Assembly (NCBI RefSeq): GCF_001428565.1
Contig: NZ_LMIA01000014.1
Span: 100,951-164,950, forward strand
Direction of reading: 5' to 3'
DNA from: Nocardioides sp. Root190
GTDB taxonomy: Bacteria > Actinomycetota > Actinomycetes > Propionibacteriales > Nocardioidaceae
DNA length: 64,000 nucleotides
Below the pieces are notes generated by a model. It ran no database searches. It saw only the letters and a list, made by a program, of their open reading frames with translations, and had not been told where the DNA came from. Made by a program: the position numbers and the translations under genes. Shown piece by piece: positions 24,686 to 33,086 of this stretch. Position 1 is the first letter of the stretch. The number at the start of each line of letters is the position of its first letter.

Positions 24686-25414
24686 ATGATCGCGACGCTG
24701 GAGAGGCCCGGGGCGCAGGGCGCCGTACGCTGGGACGCGATGACCGAGACCTCTGACCTCCACGCCCTCGACCCGAGCACGGGCGACGCCGACCTGGGTG
24801 ATCCCCAGGAGATCGACGTCGCCACGGAGAGCCCGGAAGATCGCGCTGCCCGCTTCGAGCGCGACGCGCTGCCCTTCCTCGACCAGCTCTACGGCGCCGC
24901 GATGCGGATGACCCGCAACCCGACGGACGCCGAGGACCTCGTCCAGGAGACGTTCGCGAAGGCGTTCTCCGCCTTCCACCAGTTCAAGCCGGGCACCAAC
25001 CTCAAGGCCTGGCTGTACCGGATCCTGACGAACACCTTCATCAACACCTACCGCAAGAAGCAGCGCCAGCCGCAGCAGTCGCTGACCGGCGACACCGGCG
25101 ACGTCGAGGACTGGCAGCTCGCCAGGGCCGAGTCGCACACCTCCACCGGTCTGAAGTCGGCCGAGATGGAAGCGCTCGAGCACCTCCCCGACAGCCAGGT
25201 CAAGACCGCTCTCCAGCGGTTGCCCGAGGAGTTCCGGCTCGCGGTCTACCTCGCCGACGTCGAGGGATTCGCCTACAAGGAGATCGCCGAGATCATGGAC
25301 ACCCCCATCGGGACCGTGATGTCCCGCCTCCACCGCGGGCGTCGCCAGCTGCGCGACATGCTCTCCGACTACGTCCGCACCGGCGGCGACGCACCCCTCG
25401 AGGGAGGCAAGTGA
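24686..25414 (+). CDS. sigR: ECF sigma factor SigR/SigH (thiol-oxidative stress)
   Basis: A 242-residue sigma factor. Region 2 reads LYGAAMRMTRNPTDAEDLVQETFAKAFSAFHQFKPGTNLKAWLYRIL and region 4 LPEEFRLAVYLADVEGFAYKEIAEIMDTPIGTVMSRLHRGR, both diagnostic of SigR/SigH. Two in-frame starts are plausible: the ATG at 24686, directly served by the SigR-type promoter, and ATG 24740 (MTETSDLHAL), which would give a protein 18 residues shorter. Streptomyces coelicolor makes two SigR isoforms the same way. The rsrA start overlaps the sigma stop. It would direct thioredoxin and thiol-recycling genes under disulfide stress. Confidence 0.94.
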   Translation: MIATLERPGAQGAVRWDAMTETSDLHALDPSTGDADLGDPQEIDVATESPEDRAARFERDALPFLDQLYGAAMRMTRNPTDAEDLVQETFAKAFSAFHQFKPGTNLKAWLYRILTNTFINTYRKKQRQPQQSLTGDTGDVEDWQLARAESHTSTGLKSAEMEALEHLPDSQVKTALQRLPEEFRLAVYLADVEGFAYKEIAEIMDTPIGTVMSRLHRGRRQLRDMLSDYVRTGGDAPLEGGK

Positions 25415-25710
25415 TGTCCGGTCACGACCTGAGCGACGGGCACGTCCACCAGCACGGTGAGGACCCGAGCAACGCGGACTGTGCCGACTTCCTCGAGCGG
25501 ATCGTGCGCCTGATCGACAACGAGCTCGAGGCCGGCGACTGTGCCGTGGTCCGTGCCCACATCGACTCCTGCAGCCCGTGCCTGGAGCGCTACGACCTGC
25601 AGCGCACGGTCAAGGCCGTCGTTGCACGTTCCTGCGGCGAGACGGCCCCGGCCGACCTCCGCGCGAAGGTGCGCATCCAGATCCAGGAGATCCAGCTCAA
25701 GCTGCGGTGA
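25414..25710 (+). CDS. rsrA: zinc-binding redox-sensing anti-sigma factor (RsrA/RshA-like)
   Basis: A 98-residue ZAS-family anti-sigma factor that holds SigR until oxidised. The motif HIDSCSPC gives H49, C53 and C56 (HX3CX2C). C23 lies 26 residues before H49, the same spacing as C11-H37 in S. coelicolor RsrA, and C43 matches the RsrA C31 position. Cys78 is near the C-terminal Cys region. The ATG at 25414, sharing a base with the sigR stop codon, has GGAGG at ideal distance; a GTG at 25411 is less likely. An acidic, His-rich N-terminus precedes the domain. Confidence 0.93.
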   Translation: MSGHDLSDGHVHQHGEDPSNADCADFLERIVRLIDNELEAGDCAVVRAHIDSCSPCLERYDLQRTVKAVVARSCGETAPADLRAKVRIQIQEIQLKLR

Positions 25711-25787
25711 CGGCTGCGGGACGATCCGTCCCGTGGCCACGACCATGCGTACCCGGTTCCCGCGCGCAGAGGAGCACCGAAAAGCGA

Positions 25788-25820
25788 CGAACCCCCCGGA
25801 CCAGATGGTCGGGGGGTTCG
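25788..25820. terminator. bidirectional hairpin terminator (rsrA / bL37)
   Basis: Arms CGAACCCCCC-G-GACC and GGTC-GGGGGGTTCG with a four-base AGAT loop, lying between the convergent rsrA and bL37 genes. One unpaired G is the only interruption of a 14-bp stem. Confidence 0.85.
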
Positions 25821-25836
25821 AGCGAACGCTGAGAGG

Positions 25837-25911
25837 TCAGCTGTTCGGGCGCTTGCCGTGGTTCGCGCCCTTCTTGCGGCGCGAGCGCCGCTTGCGGCCA
25901 GTCTTGCCCAT
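25837..25911 (-). CDS. 50S ribosomal protein bL37 (24 residues)
   Basis: A 24-residue highly basic peptide, starting MGKTGRKRRSRRKKG and ending ANHGKRPNS. The NHGKRPN C-terminus and Lys/Arg-rich N-terminus match mycobacterial bL37, the small actinobacterial large-subunit protein. A perfect AGGAGG site ends six bases before the ATG, which decides the start; the open frame extends further upstream without any ribosome binding site. A strong terminator hairpin lies 17 bases after its stop codon. It is easily missed because of its size. Confidence 0.92.
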   Translation of the reverse strand: MGKTGRKRRSRRKKGANHGKRPNS

Positions 25912-26002
25912 GGTTCCTCCTGAAGTCGATCTGCCCTCCATTCTCTCAGGTCGGGCGCACGGGGCGGTAATCGGGTGCCGGGACGGGCTTGCCCAAAGCC
26001 GC

Positions 26003-26016
26003 GTGACGCACGTCAC
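26003..26016. promoter_or_regulatory. CRP/GlxR-like palindrome GTGACGCACGTCAC
   Basis: The same 14-mer as at 11170, placed 62 bases before the start of the large exported beta-helix protein. It matches GTGA-N6-TCAC. Confidence 0.55.
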
Positions 26017-26078
26017 CCCGGTGTTACGCTCCGCGCGATTGCTCCCGTTTCTCGGATCCAGAGACCACCGAGGCTCCC

Positions 26079-29000
26079 ATGTCGGCTCCTTCCCCGCGCC
26101 ACGCGCGTCCCGCTGCTCCCCGCCACCGTCGGGTGGCGCCACGCCGACGACGTACGGCCTGGCTGGCGGCATCCTCGCTGGCACTGACCACCGTGCTCGG
26201 TGCTGTCCTGGTCGCCTCGCCGGCCCAGGCCGCCGGACCCTGGTACGTCGCCCCGAGCGGCAACAACGCCGCGAGCTGCCTGAGTGCGGCGGCGCCGTGC
26301 GCCACGGTCACGGGTGCGCTGGCCAAGGGCACCTTCGCCGCGGGGGACACGATCAACGTGGCTCCGGGCACCTATGCCGACCGGCCCTACGTCACCAAGG
26401 CGGCCAGGATCGTCGGCACCGGTCCCGGCGTGACCTTCGTCGGCAGCACCAGCACCACGGCGGGCTGGGCGATGGCCGCAGTGCTCACCGGCACCCTGGA
26501 GCTGCAGAACCTCACGCTCACCGCCGGCAACTACCAGAGCGGCGGCGCGCTCCCGATCGTGTCGGGCAACGTACGCACCACCGACGTCTCGATCACCAAC
26601 AGCAGGTCCGCGATCGGTGGGGGTGCCTACCTGTGGCCCTCCGCCGCAGCGACGCTGACGATGACCCGCGGCGAGGTCAGTGGCAACCGGGCGACGGCGC
26701 CCGCCCCGAACACCGGCTGGGGCGGCGGCTTCTACGTCAGCGCGGGCTCCTCGCTCACCCTCGACGGCGTGACCGTGCGCAACAACACCGCGGACGGCGC
26801 CGGCAAGGCGCTCGGCCTGGGCGGCGCGATCCTCAACGTCGGCTCCACCACCGTGCGCAACTCCGTGATCCGCAACAACGAGGCGACGGCCCCGGCCGGT
26901 GCCAGCATCGGCGGCGCGATCTACCACAACGGCACCAACCTGACCCTCAGTGACAGCGTCTTCCGCGCCAACACCGCTGCGGTCGGGGGAGCGCTGGCCA
27001 ACAACCAGCCGGCCACCGGCACCAACCTCGTCTTCGACGCCAACACCGCCCTCGCTGCGGGTGCGGTCTACCCGACCGCCAACCTCACCCTCACCGGTGG
27101 ATCGCTGACCTCGAACCGGGCGACCACCAACTACGGCGGAGCGATCTACGCCGCAGCGACGGCCTCCGTCCCGGTGGCGCTGTCGGTCACCGACGTCGAC
27201 CTGACCGGCAACTCGGCACCCACCTCGGGCGGCGCCCTCTACGCGACCGCGAATGTCACGACCACCGTGCTCGAGAGCCTGATCGCCGACAACACCTCGC
27301 AGAGCGGTGCGGGTGTCTACAGCTCCGGCGCCATCACCGTGCGCGACTCGGAGATCTCCGACAATGCCGCGTCCTACCAGGGCGGCGGCCTCACGAACGG
27401 GTCGACGGCGCTCGCCGACGCACCGGTCGCGACGATCATCGACACCGTGGTCGCCGACAACTCCGCCGTCATCGGTGGCGGTCTCCAGAACCTCACCAAG
27501 GGCACGCTGACCGTGACCGGCGGAAGGATCGAGCAGAACTCCGCTGCGGGCGGCGGCGGCGTCATCCTCGGGGACAACTCGACGGGCACCATCAGCCGGG
27601 CCGTGATCACGGGCAACATCGCCACCTCGGTCGGTGGCGCCGGCGTCTTCAACAGCGGCAAGCTGTCCGTCGACCGCACCCTCCTCGACGCCAACCAGGC
27701 CCTGACCACCAACGGCCTGGGCGGCGCGATCTACAGCGGCTCCAGCACCGCCAACGTCGCCACCACGCTGGACATCGACGCCAGCACGCTGTCGAACAAC
27801 AACGCGTACGGCGGATCCGCCCTCCTGGTCCACTCGACGGGCACCGGCGCCACCAACACCACGACCATCGCGCGCAGCACCATCAGCGGCAACACCAGCT
27901 CGTCCGTCTACGGTGCCATCGAGCAGGTCGGCCGACCGGTGACCATCACCAACAGCACGATCACCGACAACTCCGCTGCGTCCGGCGGCGCCGGAGCCAT
28001 CGCGGCCGGTGCCCCCTCCGGTGGCGGCGTCAGCGGCACCGTCTTCGCCGGCAACACGCCGCGTGCGTGCACCGGCCCGGTGATCAACAACGGCGGCAAC
28101 CACGCAGGTCCGGGCAACCTCGGGTGCGGCGTCGCTCCGTCGGCGGACCCGGAGCTCGGCGTCCTCGGCGACAACGGCGGCCCGACCCCGACCCGGCTCC
28201 CGTCGGCCAGCAGTCCACTGCTCGACAGGCTGACCTGCGGCGCCGGGACCGACCAGCGCGGCGCGTCCCGTCCGCAGGGCGCCCAGTGCGACATCGGCGC
28301 GGTCGAGCGGGCCCAGGTCATCCCGACGGCCTCCGGACCGGCCCATGTCGACCTCGTGGTCGGCAGCCAGGCCGACCCGGCAGCCACGGTCACCACGACC
28401 GGCTCCCCGCGGCCGAGCCTGTCCGCGACCAACCTGCCGTCCGGCCTCACCTTCAGCGACAACGGTGACGGCACCGGCACCCTGGCGGGCACGCCCGCCG
28501 TGGGCACCGGCGGCGTGCGGGTGGTCACGGTGACGGCGACCAACGAGGCGGGCTCCGGCACCACGCAGATCGAGGTCGAGATCGTCGAGGCGCCTCGGCT
28601 CAGCGGACCGACCTCGTCGACGTACACGGTCGGCACGCCGGGCGGACCCGACGTGTTCACGCAGGTCGGCGGCCACCCCGTGGCCACGCTCTCGAGAGCG
28701 GGCCTCCTGCCGGGCGGAGTCGGCTTCACCGACAACGGCAACGGCACGGGCACCGTGGCCGGCACACCGGCCCCGGCCAGCGGCGGCACCTACGACATCA
28801 CCGTCAAGGGCAGCAACGGCACCGGACCCGACGCCACCTGGCCCTTCGCGCTGACCGTCAACGAGGCGCCCTCGGTCGATTCCCCGGCCTCCGCCTCGGT
28901 GCGCGTCGGCACCCCCGCCAGCATCGACCTCACCGTGGGTGGGTTCCCGGCCCCGGTGATCACGGCCAACGGCCTGCCGGCCGGCCTCACGGTCAACGGC

Positions 29001-29972
29001 ACCGCCGTGACGGGCACCCCGCAGCCCGGCACAGGAGGTGTCCACCAGGTCACCTTCGGTGCGACGAACGGCATCGGCCAGGACGCGTCCGACACGACCA
29101 CGCTGACCGTCGAGGAGGCGGCCTCGGTCGCCGGTCCTGCGGCGGTCCGTCTGGTGACGGGACTCTCCGCATCGGTGACGTACGCCGCCACCGGGTTCCC
29201 CGTCGCGACGCTGTCGGTCATCGGCGCGCTCCCGAGCGGTGTCACCTTCGTCGACAACGGCGACGGCACGGCCACCTTGACCGGCACGCCGGCCTCCGGT
29301 GCGGTCGGTTCCTACGCGGTCACGGTGCGCGCCTCGAACGGCGTGGGCACCGCGTCCGAGCTCGCGGTGGGCATCGAGGTCGTCGCGCCGGTGGAGATCA
29401 CGACGACCACGCTGCCGGCGGCCTCGATCGGAGCGGCCTACAACGTGCCGCTGTCGATCACGGGCGGATCGGCGCCGTACACCTTCTCGCTGGCCTCCGG
29501 TCAGCTGCCGACGGGCCTGTCGCTGACCTCCGACGGCCGCATCACGGGCACCCCGAACGGCACCCCGGTCAGCGCGACGTTCACGGTGAAGGTGACCGAC
29601 GGCAGCACGTCGAACTCCACCGACACCCAGCAGCTGACCCTCGTCGTCGGCAAGGGCGCGACCACGCTCGTCGGCGGACCGGTCGTGATCCTCGGCAACG
29701 TCCTGCTCGGCGGGGAGCTCACCGCCGTCCTGACCGGCGGCACCGGCAGCCCGATCGCGGGTGCGACGGTCACCTTCCGTGGGACGAACGCCCTGCTCGG
29801 TGACCCGCTGCTCTGCACCGCGACGACCGATGCCAACGGACTCGCCCGCTGCAAGCCCTCCCTGGTGGCGATCGCGCAGATCCTGCTGCTGGTCCCGTCG
29901 GTGAAGATCGCCTACGCCGGCAGTGCGCAGTGGCTGCCGTCGTCGACCGTCGTGGTCAAGAAGCTCGGGTAG
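26079..29972 (+). CDS. giant exported beta-helix and Ig-like repeat protein
   Basis: A 1297-residue exported protein. A long Arg-rich signal peptide ends near AQAAG (residue 52). Residues about 55-745 are right-handed beta-helix repeats rich in GGAIY, GGG, TNS and N-ladder motifs (GGAIYHNGTNLTLSDSVF, GGALYATANVT, GGVILGDNSTG), ending with the choice-of-anchor-Q-like signature TRLPSASSPLLDRL and RGASRPQGAQCDIGAVE. Five Ig-like units of about 85 residues follow, each with LPSGLTF-DNGDGT-L-GTP (He_PIG type), then a final Ig-like unit (ITGATVTFR-type strand GATVTFRGTN). There is no LPXTG motif or C-terminal helix, so it appears to be secreted or wall-associated non-covalently. Polysaccharide binding or adhesion is an inference. 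Confidence 0.85.
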   Translation: MSAPSPRHARPAAPRHRRVAPRRRRTAWLAASSLALTTVLGAVLVASPAQAAGPWYVAPSGNNAASCLSAAAPCATVTGALAKGTFAAGDTINVAPGTYADRPYVTKAARIVGTGPGVTFVGSTSTTAGWAMAAVLTGTLELQNLTLTAGNYQSGGALPIVSGNVRTTDVSITNSRSAIGGGAYLWPSAAATLTMTRGEVSGNRATAPAPNTGWGGGFYVSAGSSLTLDGVTVRNNTADGAGKALGLGGAILNVGSTTVRNSVIRNNEATAPAGASIGGAIYHNGTNLTLSDSVFRANTAAVGGALANNQPATGTNLVFDANTALAAGAVYPTANLTLTGGSLTSNRATTNYGGAIYAAATASVPVALSVTDVDLTGNSAPTSGGALYATANVTTTVLESLIADNTSQSGAGVYSSGAITVRDSEISDNAASYQGGGLTNGSTALADAPVATIIDTVVADNSAVIGGGLQNLTKGTLTVTGGRIEQNSAAGGGGVILGDNSTGTISRAVITGNIATSVGGAGVFNSGKLSVDRTLLDANQALTTNGLGGAIYSGSSTANVATTLDIDASTLSNNNAYGGSALLVHSTGTGATNTTTIARSTISGNTSSSVYGAIEQVGRPVTITNSTITDNSAASGGAGAIAAGAPSGGGVSGTVFAGNTPRACTGPVINNGGNHAGPGNLGCGVAPSADPELGVLGDNGGPTPTRLPSASSPLLDRLTCGAGTDQRGASRPQGAQCDIGAVERAQVIPTASGPAHVDLVVGSQADPAATVTTTGSPRPSLSATNLPSGLTFSDNGDGTGTLAGTPAVGTGGVRVVTVTATNEAGSGTTQIEVEIVEAPRLSGPTSSTYTVGTPGGPDVFTQVGGHPVATLSRAGLLPGGVGFTDNGNGTGTVAGTPAPASGGTYDITVKGSNGTGPDATWPFALTVNEAPSVDSPASASVRVGTPASIDLTVGGFPAPVITANGLPAGLTVNGTAVTGTPQPGTGGVHQVTFGATNGIGQDASDTTTLTVEEAASVAGPAAVRLVTGLSASVTYAATGFPVATLSVIGALPSGVTFVDNGDGTATLTGTPASGAVGSYAVTVRASNGVGTASELAVGIEVVAPVEITTTTLPAASIGAAYNVPLSITGGSAPYTFSLASGQLPTGLSLTSDGRITGTPNGTPVSATFTVKVTDGSTSNSTDTQQLTLVVGKGATTLVGGPVVILGNVLLGGELTAVLTGGTGSPIAGATVTFRGTNALLGDPLLCTATTDANGLARCKPSLVAIAQILLLVPSVKIAYAGSAQWLPSSTVVVKKLG

Positions 29973-29977
29973 CCGCG

Positions 29978-30361
29978 CTACCCGCCGAGGCGGGCGAGGA
30001 ACCGTTCGGCGTCGACGACGACGCGCGTGACCTCGCCCGACCCGGCCAGCTTGCCCGGGCGGCCATCGGGGCCGAGGTTGCGGGCCGAGACCGCGAACCG
30101 GCGGAGCCGGCCGTCGGCGTACACCGGACGGGCGAGGATCTCGACCGTCCCGCCGACAGGCGTCGCGGCCAGGTGCTCGAGCTCGACCCGGGTTCCCACG
30201 CTCGTCTCACCGTCGCGGAGGTCGTCCTCGACGGCGGCGCACGTCGCTGCCTCGCACCATGCGAGGAGGCGGGGCGTGGCCAGCACCGGCAGGCTTCCGG
30301 ACCCGAGTGCGGCGGCTGTGTCGTCGTTCGTGACCGTGAACCGCAGCGTTGCCTCGCCCAC
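29978..30361 (-). CDS. thioesterase, fluoroacetyl-CoA thioesterase (FlK)-like hot-dog fold
   Basis: A 127-residue single hot-dog protein. TLRFTVTNDDTA, LATPRLLAWCEAATCAAVEDDL, SVGTRVELEHLAATPVGGTVEI and FAVSARN follow the FlK-like thioesterase order, where a Thr/Ser, Glu and His triad hydrolyses small acyl-CoA esters. The GTG start lies one base after the stop codon of the upstream TPP enzyme, so it is translationally coupled to it. The physiological acyl-CoA is unknown. Confidence 0.75.
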   Translation of the reverse strand: MGEATLRFTVTNDDTAAALGSGSLPVLATPRLLAWCEAATCAAVEDDLRDGETSVGTRVELEHLAATPVGGTVEILARPVYADGRLRRFAVSARNLGPDGRPGKLAGSGEVTRVVVDAERFLARLGG

Positions 30362-30362
30362 C

Positions 30363-32084
30363 TCAGATCCCGAACGTGGCGCGGGGGTAGGCCGCGTTGA
30401 CGTCGGTGATGACATTGACGAGGTACGGCGCGTTCGCAGCGAAGGCGCGGTCCAGCGCCGGCCCGATCTGCCGCGGGTCCGTGACCGTCTCGCCGGCCCC
30501 GCCGAGAGCCGAGACCACCTGGTCGTACGCCGTACGGGGGGCCAGGTCCGCCGCGACGTCGTACCCGTAGAGCATCTGCATGGGTCCCTTCTCCAGGCCC
30601 CAGGCGGAGTTGTTGCCCATCACCATCACCACGGGCAGGTCGTGGCGCACGAGGGTGTCGACGTCCATCAGGGAGAACCCTGCGGCACCGTCGCCGAGCA
30701 GGAGGGCCACCTGCGCGGACGGTCGGGCGACCCGGGCGGCGATCGCGGCGCCGAGGCCCGCGCCGAGGCAGCCGTAGGGGCCGGGGTCCAGCCAGCAGCC
30801 GGGGCGCTTCGGCTCGACGAACTTGCCGGCGAACGAGACGAAGTCGCCGCCGTCGCCGATCACGACCGCGTCCTCGGCGAGCCGGGGGACCAGCTCGCCG
30901 TAGATCCGTGCCGGGTGGATCGGGTCGGCCTCGGCTCCGAGGAGCTCGGCGTCCTTGGCCCCTGCGGCCGCTGCGGTGTCCTGCAGGGTCGTGATCCAGT
31001 CACTGCGGTCGGGCTGCGCGGAGCCGGCCAGCCCCTCGAGAAGGCCGTCGAGGATCGTGGTGAGGTCGCCGGACACCGAGGCGGCGAGGGTCGCGTGGCC
31101 GGAGAGCTGGTCTGCGGAGTCGGCGATGTGCACGACGCTCGCCGGCTCGCCGCCGTCCTTGCCGCCGAAGACGCCGTACCCGAGCCGGAAGTCCAGGGGC
31201 GTGCCGACGACCACCACGAGGTCGGCGCCGTTGAGGGCCGTCCCGCGGGCCTTGGTGGCGAGCAGCGGGTGTCCGCCCGGGATCACTCCGCGGCCCATGC
31301 CGTTGGTGATCGCGGGCAGGCGCATCTCCTCGACGAGTCGCAGGGCTGCCTCCTCGGCGTGATCGGCCCACACGTCGGTCCCGAGCACCAGCACGGGGCG
31401 CTGGGCACGCGCGAGGAGGCCCGCGATCCGTGCGACCGCGTCGCTGTCGGGCTCGGCGCCGCGGTAGGACCCGATGGCGGGCTGCGCGCCGGTGCCGACG
31501 TTGAAGAACTCGTCCATGGGCACGTCGACATAGGTGGGCCCGCGGTGCGAGGAGCGGGCCGAGGTGAAGGCGGCATCGAAGCCGGCGGCGACGTCGTCGG
31601 CGCTCATCAGGGTCGCCGCGTGCTTGGTGACCGGCGAGACGATCGGCAGGTGGTCGATCTCCTGGAGGGCGCCCGTGCCCCAGCGGTTGTTGGGTGCCCG
31701 GCCGCCCACGACGACCATGGGGGAGCCCGCGAACTTGGCCTGGGCCATGGCGCTCACGCCGTTGGTCACGCCCGGACCTGCCGTCAGGACCGCGAGGCCC
31801 GGCACCCGGGTCAGCTTGCCGGTCGCCTCAGCGGCGAAGGCCGCCGTCTGCTCGTGGCGTACGTCGAGCAGCCGCACCGGCGTCCCGCCGTCCTGCTGGC
31901 TGCGCACCGCTCCGTCGTACATCGGGAACACGTGGGCGCCCGACAGCGTGAACATGGTCTCGACGCCGTGGGCCCGGGCGACCGACACGGCGATCTCGCC
32001 GGCGTGCCCGGTGAGCTGGCCGGTCGACTGGTCGGAGCTGGTGGCCGGGGCGTTCTCGGTGTTCTCGGGTGTGGTGGAGGTCAC
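30363..32084 (-). CDS. thiamine diphosphate enzyme, acetolactate synthase-like (IlvG type)
   Basis: A 573-residue TPP-dependent enzyme with three domains. The N-terminal pyrimidine-binding domain has VETMFTLSGAHVFPMYDG and the catalytic Glu in RHEQTAAFAAEA; the central domain lies around PVLVLGTDVWADHAEE; the C-terminal domain carries the TPP-Mg motif from GDGAAGFSLMD to MVMGNNSAWGLEK. It closely resembles my memory of M. tuberculosis IlvG (Rv1820). No regulatory subunit or ilvC is near, so a role in branched-chain synthesis is doubtful; oxalyl-CoA or benzoylformate-type chemistry is possible. It is coupled to a hot-dog thioesterase. Confidence 0.85.
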   Translation of the reverse strand: MTSTTPENTENAPATSSDQSTGQLTGHAGEIAVSVARAHGVETMFTLSGAHVFPMYDGAVRSQQDGGTPVRLLDVRHEQTAAFAAEATGKLTRVPGLAVLTAGPGVTNGVSAMAQAKFAGSPMVVVGGRAPNNRWGTGALQEIDHLPIVSPVTKHAATLMSADDVAAGFDAAFTSARSSHRGPTYVDVPMDEFFNVGTGAQPAIGSYRGAEPDSDAVARIAGLLARAQRPVLVLGTDVWADHAEEAALRLVEEMRLPAITNGMGRGVIPGGHPLLATKARGTALNGADLVVVVGTPLDFRLGYGVFGGKDGGEPASVVHIADSADQLSGHATLAASVSGDLTTILDGLLEGLAGSAQPDRSDWITTLQDTAAAAGAKDAELLGAEADPIHPARIYGELVPRLAEDAVVIGDGGDFVSFAGKFVEPKRPGCWLDPGPYGCLGAGLGAAIAARVARPSAQVALLLGDGAAGFSLMDVDTLVRHDLPVVMVMGNNSAWGLEKGPMQMLYGYDVAADLAPRTAYDQVVSALGGAGETVTDPRQIGPALDRAFAANAPYLVNVITDVNAAYPRATFGI

Positions 32085-32090
32085 CCGTGC

Positions 32091-32096
32091 ACCCTA
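32091..32096 (-). promoter_or_regulatory. -10 box of leaderless TPP-enzyme transcript
   Basis: TAGGGT on the minus strand, six bases before the GTG at 32084. Confidence 0.6.
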
Positions 32097-32115
32097 ACGA
32101 CCCCGCCCACTCATC

Positions 32116-32964
32116 TCAGGCGAGGAAGACGGGGTGGACGCGGCGCAGCGAGCCGACGAGGGTCAGCAGCAGGTCGGCGCGGATGGCCGGCTGCCGGGGG
32201 GAGATCGTGAGCTGGAGGTAGAGCGCGCGCAGGACGGCCTGGGCGTTGCCGACCTCCGGGAGCACGTCCTCGCCGATCGGTGCCCGCGCCTTCGCGCCGT
32301 TCTCCAGGCGTCGGACCCACGGCTCGACGATCTCGAGGGGCACCCGGTTGCGGCGCAGGATCTCCATCACGGCGTGGGCGATCCGGTCGGGCTCGCCGTG
32401 GACGAGCAGGGGAGTGTCGACGTCCAGCACCCGGTCGGCGACGACGTCGAGCAGGACGGTCAGCTCGGTGACGCCGAAGTGCGGTGACCGGGCCAGGGCG
32501 CCGAGGGCGTCCGCGCCGTGGGCAGCCGCATGGGCCCAGCCCTTGCCGGGGACGAAGCCGCGCAGGTCGCGCTCGCGGATCCACCAGGCGGCCAGCCGGT
32601 CGCCCCACTGCAGGATCCGGCTCGGGGGCTGGCGCCGCACTCGCGTGTCGCGGTCGATGCACTCGGCCAGCACGAGGGCCGAGAAGCTGCGTCGGAAGAC
32701 CGAGTCGGTGTCGCGCTCGCCGAGACCGACCTCCAGCCCGGCGCACATGCCGTCACCCAGGCCGGTCAACAGGTCGTCGTAGACGCCGTGCTCGGTCCAG
32801 GTGGCGAGGAACGGGTAGGCGACGCCGTCGCGGACCTGCGGGTCGGGGTCGCCGAGCATCCGCGTCAGGTCGGCCGTGAGATCGGCCAACCGGTGCTCTG
32901 CGGGAGGGGTGCGCTCGCCGTTGCGGAGGCCCTGCTGGAGGCGCACCCAGTTCACTGACGCCAT
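32116..32964 (-). CDS. DUF2785 family protein
   Basis: A 282-residue alpha-helical protein. The central motif RDLRGFVPGKGWAHAAAHGADAL, with conserved Trp and three His residues, defines DUF2785. HEAT-like helical repeats surround it (LADLTADLTRMLGDPDPQVRDGVAYP). The start at 32964 was chosen because GGAGGG lies ten bases upstream; a longer frame to 33009 lacks a site. Function unknown, possibly a metal-dependent enzyme given the His pattern. Confidence 0.83.
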   Translation of the reverse strand: MASVNWVRLQQGLRNGERTPPAEHRLADLTADLTRMLGDPDPQVRDGVAYPFLATWTEHGVYDDLLTGLGDGMCAGLEVGLGERDTDSVFRRSFSALVLAECIDRDTRVRRQPPSRILQWGDRLAAWWIRERDLRGFVPGKGWAHAAAHGADALGALARSPHFGVTELTVLLDVVADRVLDVDTPLLVHGEPDRIAHAVMEILRRNRVPLEIVEPWVRRLENGAKARAPIGEDVLPEVGNAQAVLRALYLQLTISPRQPAIRADLLLTLVGSLRRVHPVFLA

Positions 32965-33073
32965 CAAAGAAAAACCCTCCACGGACCAGCCCGACAGTCG
33001 ATCCCCCATGGAGTCAGCCGAACTCCTGCGCCCATTGTGCCAAACATTGTGAAGCGGCGTGACCGCGGTCCGT

Positions 33074-33079
33074 TACGTT
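33074..33079 (+). promoter_or_regulatory. -10 box of leaderless sensor-kinase transcript
   Basis: TACGTT lies seven bases before the GTG at 33087. Confidence 0.55.
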
Positions 33080-33086
33080 TGCTGAC

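Noticed and set aside
26013..29045. 1010-codon minus-strand frame opposite the beta-helix gene
   Set aside because: The protein is low-complexity Gly/Arg/Val with no motif, while the plus frame has a signal peptide and ordered repeats.
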